From the NCBI GenBank assembly GCA_958296295.1, contig OY282460.1:2232001-2296000 (forward strand): a DNA stretch of 64,000 bases, in the 5' to 3' direction. The stretch comes from an uncultured Pseudomonadales bacterium. Its GTDB lineage: Bacteria; Pseudomonadota; Gammaproteobacteria; Pseudomonadales; Azotimanducaceae. Below the pieces are notes generated by a model that saw only the letters and a program-made list of their open reading frames with translations, did no database searches and was not told the origin of the DNA. This document shows, piece after piece, positions 45,941 through 53,973 of this stretch. The number at the start of each line of letters is the position of its first letter. The first letter of the stretch is position 1. Position numbers and translations under genes: made by a program.

Positions 45941-46116
45941 TCGGCCGCGACGCGAGCGATGCGCTCGGGTTGAAAGACAAGTGGTGCGATGTCAAGACGG
46001 GTATCGGCACCAAGGGCAGGGTCTACGGACGTGCGGAAATAGGGTGTTCGCCCGCGGTGTATTGCCACGGATTCCATGCCAAGCTCGAATTGACTCGGAC
46101 AAATAGGGCGACGTAG
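45928..46116 (+). CDS. Short hypothetical protein, possibly a continuation
   Basis: 62 residues from GTG, reading VLVIGRDASDALGLKDKW, then GRVYGRAEIGCSPAVYCHGF. It overlaps the preceding frame by 13 bases and precedes the methyltransferase. It may be the remnant of a larger surface-polysaccharide or methyltransferase-linked gene. No domain recognised. Confidence 0.35.
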   Translation: MVLVIGRDASDALGLKDKWCDVKTGIGTKGRVYGRAEIGCSPAVYCHGFHAKLELTRTNRAT

Positions 46117-46236
46117 GACGACCCGACTAACACCAACCTGACGTATAAGCGCATCGCCGAAAAACACACTCCGTGCGCTGAACACCTAGCTGCCATCGAG
46201 AGCGCCATCAAAGCCGCGTACCCGGATGCGCCCGAC

Positions 46237-46923
46237 ATGCGCTCCTGGTACGAAGGATACGCACGTGGGCAGAAAAATCGCTTGGCGTTCGATCTGGATT
46301 GGGTGCGGCGCTTCGCCGCCGGCGACAAGATCGTCGAGTTCGGAGCAATGCCTCCAATCCTTACTGTGGCACTGGCGAGGCAGGGCTACCCGGTTGTCGG
46401 CTTGGACTTGGCGCCGGGCAGGTTCCAAAACGCGGTCTGCAAGGAAGACCTCTCTGTGCAAGCAGTGGACTTCGAGACTCAGCCTCTGCCGTTCGCAGAC
46501 GATTCCATCGACGTTGCGATTTTCAACGAAGTGTTCGAGCATCTCCGAATCAACCCAATCTTCACGTTTCGTGAGATTGGTCGCGTGTTAAAGGGAGGGG
46601 GAACGCTGCTGCTTTCCACGCCTAATCTGATTTCTTGGAAGGGGTGGTATTTCTTCGCCATCAAAGGACGCTTGGCTGTGGACGTGTGGAACGCATACAG
46701 GAAGCTCGAAACCCTTGGCCACATGGGCCACGTGCGGCTCTATTCGCCCTCCGAAGTCGCCAAGTTCCTTGAGCGAATGGGTTTTCGCGTGGAGTTGATA
46801 ATCCACCGTGGCAAGTGGCCGTCTCCACCGACGAAGTGGCTGCGCACCGTCGACAACGTGCTTTCTCGGCTAGCACCTAGACTGCGAACGCACTTCTCCA
46901 TCGTTGCGAAGAAAGTCGCCTAG
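46237..46923 (+). CDS. SAM-dependent methyltransferase (class I)
   Basis: 228 residues from the first ATG. The same frame is open upstream to about 46120 (LTYKRIAEKHTPCAEHLAAI) without a normal start, so the N-terminus may be longer or truncated. Motif I is IVEFGAMPPILTVALARQG, motif II VVGLDLAPG, and motif IV FADDSIDVAIFNEVFEHL, followed by GGGTLLLSTPNLISW: the Methyltransf_11/23 type often found in polysaccharide or lipid modification. Its TAG stop coincides with the first bases of the IS630 end at 46921. Codon use is less GC-rich than the neighbours, suggesting transfer. Confidence 0.75.
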   Translation: MRSWYEGYARGQKNRLAFDLDWVRRFAAGDKIVEFGAMPPILTVALARQGYPVVGLDLAPGRFQNAVCKEDLSVQAVDFETQPLPFADDSIDVAIFNEVFEHLRINPIFTFREIGRVLKGGGTLLLSTPNLISWKGWYFFAIKGRLAVDVWNAYRKLETLGHMGHVRLYSPSEVAKFLERMGFRVELIIHRGKWPSPPTKWLRTVDNVLSRLAPRLRTHFSIVAKKVA

Positions 46924-47087
46924 TGTAGTGTCGTAAGGGGTGTGCGACGTTTTTGTGCGCGGGCCGTAAGGCCGCCATTTGCGGTGGTTTGCGCGATGCG
47001 CCAGAAGTACTCGCACCGTTCGCTGCGGACGCGGGAACGCAAGGCCATGACGTCGTTGGCACCGGCCCTGCTCCAGCGCATGTCGGG

Positions 47088-47296
47088 ACACTCCAGGCTT
47101 GTCTGTTTAGATTCCCCCGTGGACCTTCGGGAGGGTCCCACCCTGCGGCGCCCTTCGAGGCGCCGCAGGGCAGGCGGTGGTCGGACCGTTCCAAGCTTGG
47201 CCGCAAGGGGCCGCCGGCGAGTTTTGGTCGGCCACCGTCTTCCCTCGACGTCCTGAACGGATACATGAGCATCGTGGCTCGCAAGACAAGCACAGG
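47088..47296 (+). ncRNA. Candidate bridge RNA of IS110
   Basis: Upstream of the transposase in the left end, where the IS110 group encodes its bridge RNA. Visible structure: GGACC/GGTCC (47121-47125 with 47134-47138); a 12-bp perfect stem CCCTGCGGCGCC (47141-47152) with 47159-47170 closed by CTTCGA; and a long-range pairing CGGTGG (47175-47180) with CCACCG (47232-47237) that encloses a partly unpaired region. The heptamer TGGTCGG occurs at 47178-47184 and 47225-47231 and equals the ISKra4 junction sequence. The exact transcript ends are unknown. Confidence 0.55.
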
Positions 47297-47306
47297 AGGA
47301 AGGAGG

Positions 47307-48434
47307 ATGCGGGAGAATACCCCGAACATGGTCGGCGTGGACATCTCGAAGTCGCATCTGGACGCGCACCGGCTGCGCACCGGCGAGGCGGCGCGGTTCG
47401 GCAACGACGCGGCCGGGTTCGAGGAGCTGGCGGGCTGGATCGGCGCGGCGGACCGCGTGGTCTACGAGGCGACCGGGCGCCACCACCGCGCCTTCGAGGA
47501 GGCGCTCGCCGGGGCGGGTCTGCCGCTGGCGCGGGCGAACCCGCTGCGGGCGCGGCGCTTCGCGCAGTCGATGGGGCGCAACGCGAAGACGGACGCGGTG
47601 GACGCCGCGGTGCTGGCGCGGATGGGCGCCGCGCTGGAGCTGCGGCCGACGGAGCCGCCGGGCGGGGCGCTGCGCGACCTTGGGGATTTGACGGTGGCGC
47701 GGGAGGCGCTGGTGCGGGACCGGGTGGCGGCGCTGAACCGCCAGAAGGGCCTGCGCGTGGCGCTGCTCCGGCGGCAGTGCCGGCTGCGGCTGGAGCGGAA
47801 CGGGCGGCAGCTCAAGGCCGTGGACGCGGAGATCGCGCGGACGCTGGCCGGCGACGAGGGGCTGGCGCGTCGCGCCGAGACGCTGGCCTCCATTCCGGGC
47901 GTGGGGAAGGCCACCGCGGCCGGGCTGCTGGCCGCGATGCCGGAACTGGGCGGCCTCGACGCCAAGGCGGCGGCCAGTCTGGCGGGCCTCGCGCCGGTGG
48001 CGCGCGAGTCCGGCCAGTGGCAGGGCAGGCGCTTCATCCAGGGCGGCCGCGCGCGGGCGCGCCGCCTGCTCCACATGGCCGCGGTCGCCGCCACCCGGCA
48101 CAACCCCGATCTCGGCCGAAAGCACCGCGACCTGATCGGCCGCGGCAAGCCGCCGAAGGTGGCGCTGGTCGCCGTCATGCGCAAGCTCCTGCTGCTGGCC
48201 AACGCGCTGCTCCGCCAGAACCGGCTCTGGACCCCGCGAGCCGGCGACGAGCCGGCCGCGGCTCCGCCTGCCGAGGCGGCCGAGGATGCCGGCGGCCCGA
48301 AGGGCCAGCCACCAGCCCGCGCCGCCTCCGCGGGCGGCCAACCGCCACACGGCCCCGGCGACCGCTTCCAGCCCCGGCCTGACACTCCGAACACCGGAGC
48401 GAGGGCCAACCTTGAAGGGTGGATGCATACATAG
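47307..48434 (+). CDS. IS110 family transposase (DEDD)
   Basis: 375 residues, with AGGAGGAAGGAGG directly before the ATG. The RuvC-like half has NMVGVDISKSHLDAHRL (Asp), VVYEATGRHHRAF (Glu) and AKTDAVDAAVLARMGAAL (Asp pair). The Tnp_20 half has LASIPGVGKATAAGLLAAMP and LAPVARESGQWQGRRFIQGG with the expected serine, then RRLLHMAAVAATRHNPDL. The C-terminal 60 residues (Pro/Ala/Gly-rich) are probably an extension into the right end. The frame is intact; it likely acts with the upstream RNA. Confidence 0.92.
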   Translation: MRENTPNMVGVDISKSHLDAHRLRTGEAARFGNDAAGFEELAGWIGAADRVVYEATGRHHRAFEEALAGAGLPLARANPLRARRFAQSMGRNAKTDAVDAAVLARMGAALELRPTEPPGGALRDLGDLTVAREALVRDRVAALNRQKGLRVALLRRQCRLRLERNGRQLKAVDAEIARTLAGDEGLARRAETLASIPGVGKATAAGLLAAMPELGGLDAKAAASLAGLAPVARESGQWQGRRFIQGGRARARRLLHMAAVAATRHNPDLGRKHRDLIGRGKPPKVALVAVMRKLLLLANALLRQNRLWTPRAGDEPAAAPPAEAAEDAGGPKGQPPARAASAGGQPPHGPGDRFQPRPDTPNTGARANLEGWMHT

Positions 48435-48636
48435 TCCCAAAATCAACACTTGCAACACGGATACTCGCCGACCAGCGCACGGCAGGAGCTGCGTACCGGG
48501 AATCGCGGTGACTCTCCAAACCCGCTCGCAGTCCGCCCGCGCACAAAGACGTCGCACACCCTGTCGTAAGCAAATCATTGATTATGTTCGGCGGTCGTGT
48601 CAGCATGCGGCCGGCAAGGTTTTCAGGAGCGAGGGC

Positions 48637-49721
48637 ATGCGGGCAGCGCCAAGGATAGAGGTGCCGGAAGGGGATCGGGAGAAGCTGGAGCGGTGGTCGT
48701 CGTCGCGCTCCGTTCCGGTTCGGCTGCGGGAACGGTCGCGGATTGTGCTGACGGCGTCCGAGGGGATGACGAACAAGGAGATCGCGGCGGAGCTGGGAGC
48801 GGAAGTGAACAAGGTGGGGCGCTGGCGTCGGCGGTACGCGGACGAGGGCTTGGCGGGAATAGAGAAGGAGCGGGCGCGGGGCGGCAACCAGGGCGGACGG
48901 AGCGACGCGGAGCGGGCTGCGCTGCGCAGCCGGATCGTGGAGGCGACGACGACGCGGCTGCCGAAGGACGCGACGCGGTGGTCGTGCCGGTCGATGGCGC
49001 GGGAGACGGGGGCGTCGCGGGACTTCGTGAACCGGACGTGGCGGGCGCACGGTCTGAAACCGCACCTGTCGCGGACCTCAAGCTGGGCAACGCCCGGACT
49101 TCGAGGAGAAGCTGCGCGACGTGGTGGGCCTGCACCTCGACCCGCCGGAGAACGCGGCGGTGTTCAGCTTTGACGAGAAGAGCCCGAACCAGGCGCTGGA
49201 CCGGACGCGACCGGGGCTGCCCATGAAGAAGGGGCGCTGCGGGACCATGACGCGCGACTACAAGAGGCACGGCACGACGTCGCTGTTCGCGGCGCTGAAC
49301 CTGGCGTCCGGGGAGGTGGTCGGTCCTTCCGCCGCCACCGCCACCAGGAGGTACCGCGTTTACTGCGCGAGGTGGAGAGGACGGTGCCGCCGGAGCAGGA
49401 CGTCCACATCGTCCTCGACAACCACGCCACCCGCAAGCACGAGAAGGTGGCGAAGCGGGTGGAGCGGAAGAAGCGCGTCCATCTCCACTTCACGCCCACC
49501 AACGCGTCGTGGCTGAACTCGTGGAGCGCTTCTTCGCGCGGCTGACCGAACAGCGGCTGCGGCGCGGCGCGTTCACCTCGGTGTGCCATCTGGAGAAGAG
49601 CCTCCGGCGGCACCTGGACGCCTACAACGAGAATCGGTGGCCGCTGGTCTGGACGAAGTCGACCGGGGACATCCTCGAAAAGGTCGGTCGCGCGCGGGCG
49701 CGCTTGGCGGCAGCTATTTAA
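48637..49721 (+). pseudogene. IS630 family transposase, several frameshifts
   Basis: Start at ATG 48637 after AGGAGCGAGGGC. The N-terminal helix-turn-helix is intact (MTNKEIAAELGAEVNKVGRW). The frame then shifts near 49080 (to [29 protein letters not shown] with the first Asp), near 49330 (to [15 protein letters not shown], second Asp) and again near 49510 (NASWLN then LVERFFARLTEQRLRR, with Glu). All catalytic blocks survive in different frames. Confidence 0.88.
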
Positions 49722-49750
49722 TCAATATTATGTTAGCGACACTACACTAG

Positions 49751-50571
49751 GGCCTGTTGACACTAGGTGTAGGATGCATCGTTCCAAGCCAAACCGACAA
49801 GGAAGTCGCCATGGAACTCACGGAATCGCAGTTCGAGAAGATCAAACACGTGCTGCCGCGGCAGCGGGGGAACGTCAAGCACGACAACCGGACGGTGCTG
49901 AACGGGATGCTGTATCTGGTTGAGAACGGGTGCAAGTGGCGCGCCCTGCCGGAGCGGTTCGGGCCGTGGAACACGGTGTACCGGCGTTGGCGGCGTTGGG
50001 CGGACAAAGGCGTTCTGGCCAAGGTTTTCAACGAGTTGCGGGAGTCGGGGGTGATCGACGGCCAAGGGGAGACGGTGTCGCTGGACAGCACGGTCGTCAA
50101 GGTGCATCCGGACGGCACGGGGGCGCAAAAAAAACGGCGCGCAGTGCATCGGCAAGTCGCGGCGCGGGTGGACGACGAGCTCCACATGATCGCCGCGAAC
50201 GAGCGCGCGACGGTGAACTTCCCGGTGTCGCCGGGACAGGCCGGCGACGCGCCGGAAGGGCGCAAGCTGCTGGCGGCGACGCCGCTGACGGCGAAGAACG
50301 TGGCGATGGACAAGGCCTACGAGGGCGACGAGACGCGCGGCCTGGTGGAGGAGATGGGCGCGGTGCCGGTGGTTCCGCCGAAGAGCGGCCGCACGGAGCC
50401 TTGGGACTTCGACAAGGGAATTTACAGGCTTCGCAACGAGGTGGAGCGGCTGTTCAGGATGCTGAAGGGTTTCCGGCGGATATTCACGCGGTACGACAAA
50501 CTGGACGTCGTCTTCGTGTCCTGCATCTATTTCGCGCTCGTCGTCGCCGCGTTGCGTAGTGTCAACACGCC
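49751..50571 (+). mobile_element. IS5-type element (IS427-like)
   Basis: Inverted ends GGCCTGTTGACACTA and GGCGTGTTGACACTA are flanked by CTAG at 49747-49750 and 50572-50575, the typical target duplication. The left CTAG is also the end of the IS630 element. The right side lies in a hicB-type gene, which it truncates. Confidence 0.9.
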
Positions 50572-50575
50572 CTAG
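49811..50575 (+). CDS. IS5 family transposase
   Basis: 254 residues from ATG 49811 (MELTESQFEKIKHVLPRQ), preceded by AAGGAAG. YLVENGCKWRALPERFGPW and VYRRWRRWADKGV are IS5/IS427 signatures; VSLDSTVVKVHPDG supplies the first Asp and RLRNEVERLFRMLKGFRRI the Glu. At 50129-50136 an A8 run is followed by about 20 residues in a non-consensus frame (RRAVHRQVAARVDDE where KNGAQCIGKSRxGWTT is usual) until a compensating missing base restores LHMIAANERAT. The gene is open but the middle segment is altered. Confidence 0.88.
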   Translation: MELTESQFEKIKHVLPRQRGNVKHDNRTVLNGMLYLVENGCKWRALPERFGPWNTVYRRWRRWADKGVLAKVFNELRESGVIDGQGETVSLDSTVVKVHPDGTGAQKKRRAVHRQVAARVDDELHMIAANERATVNFPVSPGQAGDAPEGRKLLAATPLTAKNVAMDKAYEGDETRGLVEEMGAVPVVPPKSGRTEPWDFDKGIYRLRNEVERLFRMLKGFRRIFTRYDKLDVVFVSCIYFALVVAALRSVNTP

Positions 50576-50864
50576 TTAGGCGGTCGAGCTCGCGAAGCGC
50601 ACTTTCGACTTGGCCGACAGGCGAGCTGCGGTCCAAGTCCACTAGCCGTTCCACGGCCCTCTCCGTCAGCCCGATGCGCTCGGCCAACCGAGTCTTGTCC
50701 ATTCGCTGACCGAGCGTGGCCTGGAAGAGCGCCACCTTCGAGGCCACCAAGGCTCGGAGTACGACCAGCGGCGCATCTGGGCGATAGGAGGGTTTCTTGG
50801 TCCAACGACCTCGCCCAACGTAACTCCCAAGCGTGGCGAGCTTTGCGGGGTACGGCAGTCGCAT
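50562..50864 (-). pseudogene. hicB: hicB-type antitoxin, deleted and cut by IS5
   Basis: A minus-strand frame starts MRLPYPAKLATLGSYVGRG, lacks the middle of the HicB core, and resumes with KPSYRPDAPLVVLRALVASK, RMDKTRLAERIGLTERAVER and VGQVESALRELDRL, the C-terminal helix-turn-helix of HicB antitoxins. Its stop codon (TGA at 50562) lies inside the IS5 end, so the native end is lost. No hicA is recognisable nearby. A second piece of a similar C-terminus is at 52187. Confidence 0.6.
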
Positions 50865-50918
50865 TCGACTTCCTGCTGACACGCCATCCAGAGATCCAGC
50901 GCCGTGGAAGCCAAAGCC

Positions 50919-51467
50919 TCAAACGGCCAACGCCGCCAACGCCGCAAGGCGCTCGTCGTCGGCACCAAGGTGTTGAACCAAGGCGGCCCTCACGCGTTCG
51001 ACGTCCAGCGTGCCGGCATCGCGCATGGCCTCCAGATCCGCCCAGTCCTTGGTGCGGTTGAAGAACGCCTTGAACAGCGCAACGTGGAAGCACGAAAGAA
51101 ACGGCAGGCTGTGCCCGGCAAACCGCTCCCAGCTAACGCACCGCGCCGCTTGCGTGTGGATTTCCGTCGTGTCGAGAAAGATGTCCAGCGGCGTGCCGCG
51201 CCAATCGAGGCGAACTTGGCCGTCGCGCACCAGAGCCTTGAGCGTTTCTTCGTCGCGGGCCACGCAGGGCGGCAAGGCGCGAAACAGTTCTTCGGCCCGG
51301 CTGGTGGCGACGAAGACGTTTATGTCGATGTCCACCGTGCCGCGGCCGTTGCCCGTACACCAAGCCAGCGCCAAGGCGCCGCCGAAGGCATGGGGAAGAC
51401 CGGCCGCATCGAGGGCGCGATGCAAGCGCACCACCTTGTCGGCGAGCGGCTCCGGGCGTGAATCCAT
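50919..51467 (-). CDS. Nucleotidyltransferase-like protein, probable toxin
   Basis: 182 residues. HAFGGALALAWCTGNGRGTV-DIDINVFV carries the G-G then DxD pattern of the polymerase-beta-like nucleotidyltransferase fold seen in AbiEii-type toxins, followed by DWRGTPLDIFLDTTEIH (third Asp). The helical C-terminus has KDWADLEAMRDAGTLDVERV, as in related family members. It begins 17 bases after the XRE gene stop, so the two form an antitoxin-toxin-like unit. A toxin role is inferred from fold and order. Confidence 0.72.
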   Translation of the reverse strand: MDSRPEPLADKVVRLHRALDAAGLPHAFGGALALAWCTGNGRGTVDIDINVFVATSRAEELFRALPPCVARDEETLKALVRDGQVRLDWRGTPLDIFLDTTEIHTQAARCVSWERFAGHSLPFLSCFHVALFKAFFNRTKDWADLEAMRDAGTLDVERVRAALVQHLGADDERLAALAALAV

Positions 51468-51484
51468 GGCGGGGCGGGCTGCGT

Positions 51485-51910
51485 TCAGGAACCTTCGTGC
51501 TCGTCGCCGCCGCGGTCGGTCTTCGCGTCGGTTAGCCGAGCGCCCACGTTGCGCCGGGCCGCACCGCGCAGGATGGAAAGAAAGGAAATCTCCGGGCGGT
51601 CGCGGGGCGGAAACTGCTCGGCCAGCCGGATCACCTGGACCAGCTCCTCGCCGCGCGGCACCCCGTTCTTCTCGCGGACACGCGGCTCCAACTCGATGCG
51701 CACGGCGAATCCCAACGCTTCCAGAATGCCGAACAACCTGTCCAAGGACGGCGTCCGAGCACCGCGTTCGTAGGCGGACAGCGTCGAGCGCGAGACGCCG
51801 GCGCGCTCGGCGGCGGTGCGCAAGGACACGCCGGCCCGTTGCCGGGCGTAACGGAGCGTACTGGCGCTCACGGGTGTCGATCGGTCGGCGTTCGGATGGA
51901 TCATTGTCAT
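51485..51910 (-). CDS. XRE family HTH protein, probable antitoxin
   Basis: 141 residues from ATG 51910 (MTMIHPNADRSTPVSAS). The helix-turn-helix is LRYARQRAGVSLRTAAERAG-VSRSTLSAYERGARTPSLDRL (residues about 17-58). The C-terminal part is helical and charged (EELVQVIRLAEQFPPRDRPE). It precedes the nucleotidyltransferase by 17 bases on the same strand and probably represses the pair. The reading frame extends upstream to 52048 but without a convincing site. Confidence 0.8.
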   Translation of the reverse strand: MTMIHPNADRSTPVSASTLRYARQRAGVSLRTAAERAGVSRSTLSAYERGARTPSLDRLFGILEALGFAVRIELEPRVREKNGVPRGEELVQVIRLAEQFPPRDRPEISFLSILRGAARRNVGARLTDAKTDRGGDEHEGS

Positions 51911-52405
51911 CTTGTGGGTGCGCTGGTCGAACGCCTTCGTTTCGTGTGTCGCGTCAAGTGTCGCGCAGGCGGCGCGCCCAAGGCAAACGGCCGTCTGGGC
52001 ATGATTGGCTGGATCGCCGAAATCCCGGATGCGAATGCTCGGGAGCACACCCGGAGGTGCTTCTCGACAAATCGCCGACGTCCTTCGAGAAGCACTTTGG
52101 GATCAGCCGGCTGGATGCGTTTGCAAGGCCGACACGTCATACCAGGGTGCGAGGCGTCGGCTACGCGGCGGTCACTTCCACGCAAAGAGTTGAGCCGAGC
52201 TCGTGAAGCGCGTTTTCGACTTGGCCGATTCGTTCCGGCGTCAGCTCGGCGGCCTAAAAGACGCGGATACGGTAGGCCACTCGGCTACGGCGTCAACGGA
52301 ACACAACTGTACGACTGTACGAATGCCCGAGCCTCTTGGGGGCCGTGCGCGACTGCGACACGTGGGGCGCTAGGTTACCGCCCGGCAACTTGCGTTGCCG
52401 CTGGG
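51911..52405. other. Gene-free stretch with a hicB scrap
   Basis: About 495 bases. At 52187-52262 (minus) a short piece reads ERIGQVENALHELGSTL, closely related to the end of the truncated hicB at 50.6 kb. The remainder has no open frame of coding character and no RNA I recognise. The XRE promoter should lie just above 51910. Confidence 0.45.
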
Positions 52406-53233
52406 CTACGGCGCGTGCGGGCCGCTCCGCAAGGCGGCAATGGCCGTGTCGTACTGGTCGGCGTAGAACGGCCCGTCGCCGCCTGGGCGGCGCAATTCCT
52501 CCTTCACCCGTTCGAGTTGCCGCGCGTGGTCGGGCCCGCCGCCGCCGAGGATGCCGGCAACGTGAATCCAACCTTCGGCCATCGATGCGGCGGTGGCGTC
52601 GGCGGAATCGCCGCCGAGCTCTTTCGCCGTCTGGAAGGCCGCGGTCGCCGCCTCGTAATCGGCGCTCGCGAGCAATTGCGCGCCGAGCACCCAATAGCCG
52701 TTTCGCCGCCGTTCCGGGCCCAAGCCGACATCGGCGGCCAGTTCGATGTTCTTGCGCGCTGCGGCCAAGCCCAACCGGTGGTGTTGCGCGGCAACCGGGC
52801 CGACTTCGTCAAGCCCCCAACCCACCCAAGTGTTCGCCGCGAGGTTGAATGTCATGGGGATGGCCGCGGCCTTGTAAGCCTTGGCCTGTTGCGGGTGGCG
52901 TTCGGCTTGTTTGAGCGTGTGTTGCAGGAGCGCTTTCATCAGCAAGACGTAGCCGTCCAGATGTTGTTGGCGGTGTTGGACGTCACCGCCGCCGGCCAAG
53001 CCGCTCCGCAGCATGCGGGAGAGGAGCCCGTGCGCCACCCGCAGGCTGTCCGGCGAGGTGACCTCCAGCGGCTCGGCCAGCAACGCTGCCAAGGCTGCTT
53101 GTTTGGACACGGGCGGGGCCTCCTCTGCCGCCATGGGCATGGCGCCGGCCAAGAGCCCAAGGCCGACCGGCCATATGCGTCCTCGTCCACGCGCCCGCCA
53201 TGTGCGCGGTGTTGCGCGGGCAAGCCCGTTCAC
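52406..53233 (-). CDS. Secreted TPR-like hypothetical protein
   Basis: 275 residues from a GTG (VNGLARATPRTWRARGRGR); a shorter start at MPMAAEEAPP is possible but would remove the signal segment (IWPVGLGLLAGAMPMAAEE). The mature protein is all-helical with TPR-like pairs (QHLDGYVLLMKALLQHTLKQ, GYWVLGAQLLASADYEAATA, AFQTAKELGGDSADA). No catalytic motif. Probably periplasmic; function unknown. It lies 49 bases downstream of ssb on the same strand. Confidence 0.65.
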   Translation of the reverse strand: MNGLARATPRTWRARGRGRIWPVGLGLLAGAMPMAAEEAPPVSKQAALAALLAEPLEVTSPDSLRVAHGLLSRMLRSGLAGGGDVQHRQQHLDGYVLLMKALLQHTLKQAERHPQQAKAYKAAAIPMTFNLAANTWVGWGLDEVGPVAAQHHRLGLAAARKNIELAADVGLGPERRRNGYWVLGAQLLASADYEAATAAFQTAKELGGDSADATAASMAEGWIHVAGILGGGGPDHARQLERVKEELRRPGGDGPFYADQYDTAIAALRSGPHAP

Positions 53234-53282
53234 CGGTGTTGCGGCCCTCGCGTGAACGTCGACGGCGCCAGCCGTGCGGGCG

Positions 53283-53795
53283 CTAGAACGGGATGTCGTC
53301 TTCGAAATCGTCCGGGTCTTCGGGCGGCGGCTGCGCGGGTGCCTGCTTCGCCGGCGCTCTTGCGCCCTGGGCAGGCCGATTGGGCGCGTAGCCGTCGTCC
53401 GGACCCGGCGGCGGGCCGTCCGGGCCGCTGTAGTAGCCGCCACCACCACCATCGCCGCCGCGGCTGTCGAGCATTTGCATGTCCCGCGCCACCACTTCGG
53501 TGGCGTAGCGGGTTTGGCCGTCCTGACCGTCCCAAGAGCGCGTTTGCAGACGGCCTTCGATGTACACCTTCGAACCCTTGCGCAGGTATTCGCCGCAGAT
53601 CTCGGCCAAGCGGGCGAAGCAGACCACGGTATGCCACTCCGTGCGTTCGCGCCGCTCGTTGGTGGCGCGATCCGTCCAACTGTCGCTGGTGGCCAACCGC
53701 AGATTCGCGATGGGCTGCTGGTTTTGGGTGTAGCGCATCTCGGGGTCGCGTCCCAGATTGCCGATGAGAATGACCTTGTTGATACCTCGTGCCAT
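53283..53795 (-). CDS. ssb: Single-stranded DNA-binding protein
   Basis: 170 residues. The OB fold spans 1-110: [59 protein letters not shown] Gly/Pro-rich linker ([17 protein letters not shown]) leads to the acidic tip [11 protein letters not shown] that recruits partner proteins. It coats single-stranded DNA in replication, recombination and repair. It is divergent from uvrA across 178 bases, an arrangement shared by many proteobacteria; both promoters (possibly LexA-controlled) should lie there, though I do not see a clear LexA box. Confidence 0.97.
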   Translation of the reverse strand: MARGINKVILIGNLGRDPEMRYTQNQQPIANLRLATSDSWTDRATNERRERTEWHTVVCFARLAEICGEYLRKGSKVYIEGRLQTRSWDGQDGQTRYATEVVARDMQMLDSRGGDGGGGGYYSGPDGPPPGPDDGYAPNRPAQGARAPAKQAPAQPPPEDPDDFEDDIPF

Positions 53796-53973
53796 GTTTC
53801 GTTCACCATCGCGGCCTTGCCGCGGTTGTCGTTGCTTCGGGCGCAGTCTAACCCAAGGCCGGGCGTTCGCGCTTGCGAGATTCGCCGGCGCGCGTGTAGG
53901 AAAACGCCGCCGGCTATTGCCCGACGCACGCCATGCGCGTAGATTGAGCGGTTTGGCGATGGGGACGGGACGA

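Larger units (their letters stand above)
47082..48465 (+). mobile_element. Intact IS110 element
   Basis: About 1384 bp: a non-coding left end of about 220 bases with strong secondary structure, one transposase gene, and a short right end ending CTTGCAACACGGATACT. There are no terminal inverted repeats and no obvious duplication, as usual for IS110. Boundaries are taken from where the copies at 42931 and 43135 stop matching and may be off by a few bases. Confidence 0.85.
46938..48561 (-). mobile_element. ISKra4 derivative (B), deleted and split by IS110
   Basis: The ends GGGGTGTGCGACGTTTTTG (46938) and inverted GGGTGTGCGACGTCTTTG (48561) are flanked by the 9-bp duplication TGTCGTAAG. Only the ends and a little coding sequence remain: SSCRALVG near 48490 and MRWSRAGANDVMALRSRVRS near 47070, both minus-coded. 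An IS110 lies between them. Without the IS110 it is only about 240 bp, a MITE-like internal-deletion form. Confidence 0.82.
46921..49749 (+). mobile_element. IS630-type element, outer shell of a three-level nest
   Basis: The ends read TAGTGTAGTGTCG at 46921 and, inverted, TAGTGTAGTGTCGC at 49749. An ISKra4 derivative has inserted into its left end, duplicating TGTCGTAAG at 46929-46937 and 48562-48570. The IS630 transposase (48637-49721) has several frameshifts, so the element is dead. Confidence 0.82.

Noticed and set aside
52240..52330. Possible tRNA near 52.25 kb
   Set aside because: Some stem-like words occur, but no acceptor pairing, T-loop or anticodon arm could be assembled.
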